Position numbers and translations under genes: made by a program. A stretch of DNA of 7,409 bases from Chloroflexota bacterium (GTDB lineage Bacteria; Chloroflexota; Dehalococcoidia; UBA3495): contig JADFNR010000011.1 of assembly GCA_022563275.1 (NCBI GenBank), positions 1 through 7,409 of the forward strand, written 5' to 3'. This document shows, piece after piece, positions 5,753 through 7,409 of the stretch. Positions within the stretch are counted from its first letter, which is position 1. Each line of letters starts with the position of its first letter. The notes under the pieces were generated by a model. It did no database searches and had not been told where the DNA came from. It was given only the letters and a program-made list of their open reading frames with translations.

Positions 5753-7101
5753 CTCACACTCGCGAAGGGCAAGCTCTTATTCGGGATGGCCGCGGCGAAA
5801 AGGGTGTTCAGGTATTCGCGGAGCGGTTCGGGTTTGACGGTCTCGATGATCTCGCTGGCGAAGGCGTGGACCAGCATCCTGCTGGCTGTGTCCAGGTCGA
5901 GGCCGCGGCTGCGCAGGTAAAACAGGGTGTCCTCGTCGATGTGCCCGGCGGTGGCGCCGTGGCTGCATTTCACGTCATCGGCGTAGATAAAGAGGCTGGG
6001 CTTGCTATCCACCTCGGCCCACTGGGAAAGGATCAGGTTCTTATCGGTCTGCTCCGCGTCGCTCTTCTGGGCGTCGGGGCGCACCATCACCGTGCCGCCG
6101 AAAACCGCCTTGGACCTGCCGTCCAGTATCCCCTTGTATTTCAAGCGGCTGGTGCAGTGGGGCTGAGCATGGTCGATGTTGATCAAGTTGTCGATGTGCT
6201 GTTTGTCGGCGGTGAGATACAGGCCGTTCAACGAGCAGTATCCGCCGGGCCCATCAAACAGCACTTCCAAGTCGTTTCGGGCCAGGGCGGTGCCCAAGGC
6301 AAAGGACGCCGAACTGAAACTACTGTCCTTTTCCTGCTTGACCCGGCTGGTGCCGACGTGGAACGCCTTTTCGCCCTCCAATAGCAGCCGGTAGTGATCG
6401 ATCCGCGCTCCGTCGCCGACCGATATCTCGGTGACGGCGTTGGTGAAGTAGACAGTGTCTTTAGGGCCGGTGTAACTCTCCACAACCGTGACGTCGGTAT
6501 TCCGGCCGGCAACGATCAGAGTCCTTGGGTGGGTCACCTTGGGAGCGCCGCCATCGGTCGTGATGTAGGAGAGGCGCACAAACACCTTCTCCGAATGGCC
6601 GTCGGCAACGTGGATGTAGGCTCCGTCATGAAGGAAAGCCGTATTCAGCGCGGCGAACCCATCGTCGGGGGGAGCGTAGCGCCCAACCTGGCTTTCCAGA
6701 TCGAAAGCGCTATCCGGGGCAATCAACGCCAAGCTGGCGGCGGTTATTCCGTTCGAACCGGCCGCCGGTGAAGACAGCTCCGCTGAGTACCGGCCGTCGA
6801 TATAGACCAGGTCGTAGACCGCCGGCCCTTCCAGCTTATAGCTAGGCGCCAATGCCTTTAACCCGTTGGCGGGAGTGGGACTGTTGGCAAAGCTGAAGTC
6901 GGTCTTGGCGATGGGGCCGACGTTGGTGTACTTCCAACGTTCGTTGCCCCGGCGCGCCGTGGGGAAACCGGTCTCGTTGAACTTGGACCAGGCGCTGTCC
7001 CGTAGGTCCCGAAGCCAGGTTGGCGCCCCGGCCCCCGGTCCCTGGACCAAGGACTGGAAATCGGCAAAGTAATGGGCGTATTTGGCGGGTGCGGTGGTCA
7101 T
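5749..7101 (-). CDS. sufD: SufD, Fe-S assembly scaffold subunit
   Basis: SufD pairs with SufB on a SufC dimer to form the cytosolic SufBCD scaffold on which new clusters are built. At 450 residues it is of normal length. The N-terminal part carries the SufD hallmark PTWLRDLRDSAW (27-38), then GFPTARRGNERWKYT (45-59). The middle is the beta-helix core (about 160-370). The C-terminal part has CSHGATAGHIDEDTLFYLRS (379-398). C379 and H381 correspond to C358 and H360 of E. coli SufD, placed at the SufB-SufD interface where cluster assembly is thought to occur. The WKYT N-terminus favours SufD over the paralogous SufB. ATG 7101 lies 24 bases after the sufC stop, with no strong Shine-Dalgarno site. 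The 3' end overlaps sufS by four bases. Confidence 0.93.
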   Translation of the reverse strand: MTTAPAKYAHYFADFQSLVQGPGAGAPTWLRDLRDSAWSKFNETGFPTARRGNERWKYTNVGPIAKTDFSFANSPTPANGLKALAPSYKLEGPAVYDLVYIDGRYSAELSSPAAGSNGITAASLALIAPDSAFDLESQVGRYAPPDDGFAALNTAFLHDGAYIHVADGHSEKVFVRLSYITTDGGAPKVTHPRTLIVAGRNTDVTVVESYTGPKDTVYFTNAVTEISVGDGARIDHYRLLLEGEKAFHVGTSRVKQEKDSSFSSASFALGTALARNDLEVLFDGPGGYCSLNGLYLTADKQHIDNLINIDHAQPHCTSRLKYKGILDGRSKAVFGGTVMVRPDAQKSDAEQTDKNLILSQWAEVDSKPSLFIYADDVKCSHGATAGHIDEDTLFYLRSRGLDLDTASRMLVHAFASEIIETVKPEPLREYLNTLFAAAIPNKSLPFASVR

Positions 7102-7125
7102 GGGGTCTCGGCGTCGCAGAGCGCG

Positions 7126-7409
7126 CTACACGCCCGCGTCAACGGCGTCTTTGATCCAGTCATAACCCCTTTCTTCCAGTTCATGGGCCAGTTCAGGGCC
7201 GCCGGACCGTACGATCCTTCCGTCGAACAGCACGTGGACGTGATTGGGTGTGATGTAGTTCAAGATGCGCTGGTAGTGGGTAACCAGAATGATGGCGTTC
7301 TCGGGCGAGCGCAGCCGGTTGATCCCTTCGGAGACGATGCGCAAGGCGTCGATGTCCAGACCGGAGTCGGTCTCGTCTAAAACGGCAAGTTTGGGCTGCA
7401 GCACGGCCA
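7126..7409 (-). CDS. sufC: SufC, ATPase of the SufBCD complex (C-terminal part)
   Basis: SufC is the ABC-type ATPase that drives shape changes in SufBCD. Only the last 93 whole codons are present; the gene runs off the right edge of the window. Visible landmarks are the Walker B strand [17 protein letters not shown] with its catalytic glutamate, the D-loop SGLD and the switch histidine in [10 protein letters not shown]. The phrase [12 protein letters not shown] is characteristic of SufC among ABC ATPases. The C-terminal tail GYDWIKDA is also family-like. The Walker A and ABC-signature motifs lie outside the window, so roughly 150 residues are missing. GTG 7404 is an internal valine (MAVL-type context), not a start. 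The operon promoter and any sufB would be further right. Confidence 0.93.
   Translation of the reverse strand, partial: AVLQPKLAVLDETDSGLDIDALRIVSEGINRLRSPENAIILVTHYQRILNYITPNHVHVLFDGRIVRSGGPELAHELEERGYDWIKDAVDAGV

Noticed and set aside
5656..6384. A 242-codon open frame on the + strand across the sufS/sufD junction
   Set aside because: It is antisense to two well-supported genes, and its product is low in recognisable motifs and rich in Gly/Ala/Val, as shadow frames are.

Overview
The window looks like a GC-rich bacterial chromosome, most likely an uncultured member of the Chloroflexota (Dehalococcoidia or SAR202-like). This is an inference from three things: the family-5 solute-binding lipoprotein, a SufU-type (not SufE-type) Suf gene cluster, and an intergenic palindromic repeat with GTCATTCCGAGG / GGAATCTC arms of a kind I associate with such genomes. 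No 16S rRNA or other marker is present, so the assignment is tentative.

The left part (1-3169) is read on the + strand. It holds the 3' end of a small helical protein that resembles a DinB/DUF664 C-terminus. A 340-residue multi-pass membrane protein of the lysylphosphatidylglycerol-synthase transmembrane-domain (flippase-like) family follows. Then comes a lipoprotein substrate-binding protein of the peptide/nickel ABC family (SBP_bac_5), with a TATAAT -10 box in front of it. No permease or ATPase gene of that transporter is visible.

The middle (3170-3435) is a 266-base gap between convergent genes. It is rich in hairpins and contains a roughly 107-base element with inverted ends, read here as a REP/MITE-like palindromic repeat.

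The right part (3436-7409) is a minus-strand suf operon for iron-sulfur cluster assembly. In transcription order it runs sufC (cut by the window edge), sufD, sufS, sufU and a second, divergent sufU paralogue. SufC and SufD belong to the scaffold complex. SufB, its third partner, is not in the window and must lie beyond the right edge or elsewhere. SufS takes sulfur from cysteine, and SufU accepts it through a zinc-bound cysteine. SufS carries the HPHD histidine expected for SufU partnership. The sufD stop and sufS start overlap as ATGA, and a GAGGT ribosome site for sufU lies across the sufS stop.

I see no wholly new system. The most notable points are the tandem pair of SufU paralogues, both with complete zinc-ligand sets, and the palindromic repeat between the convergent transcription units.
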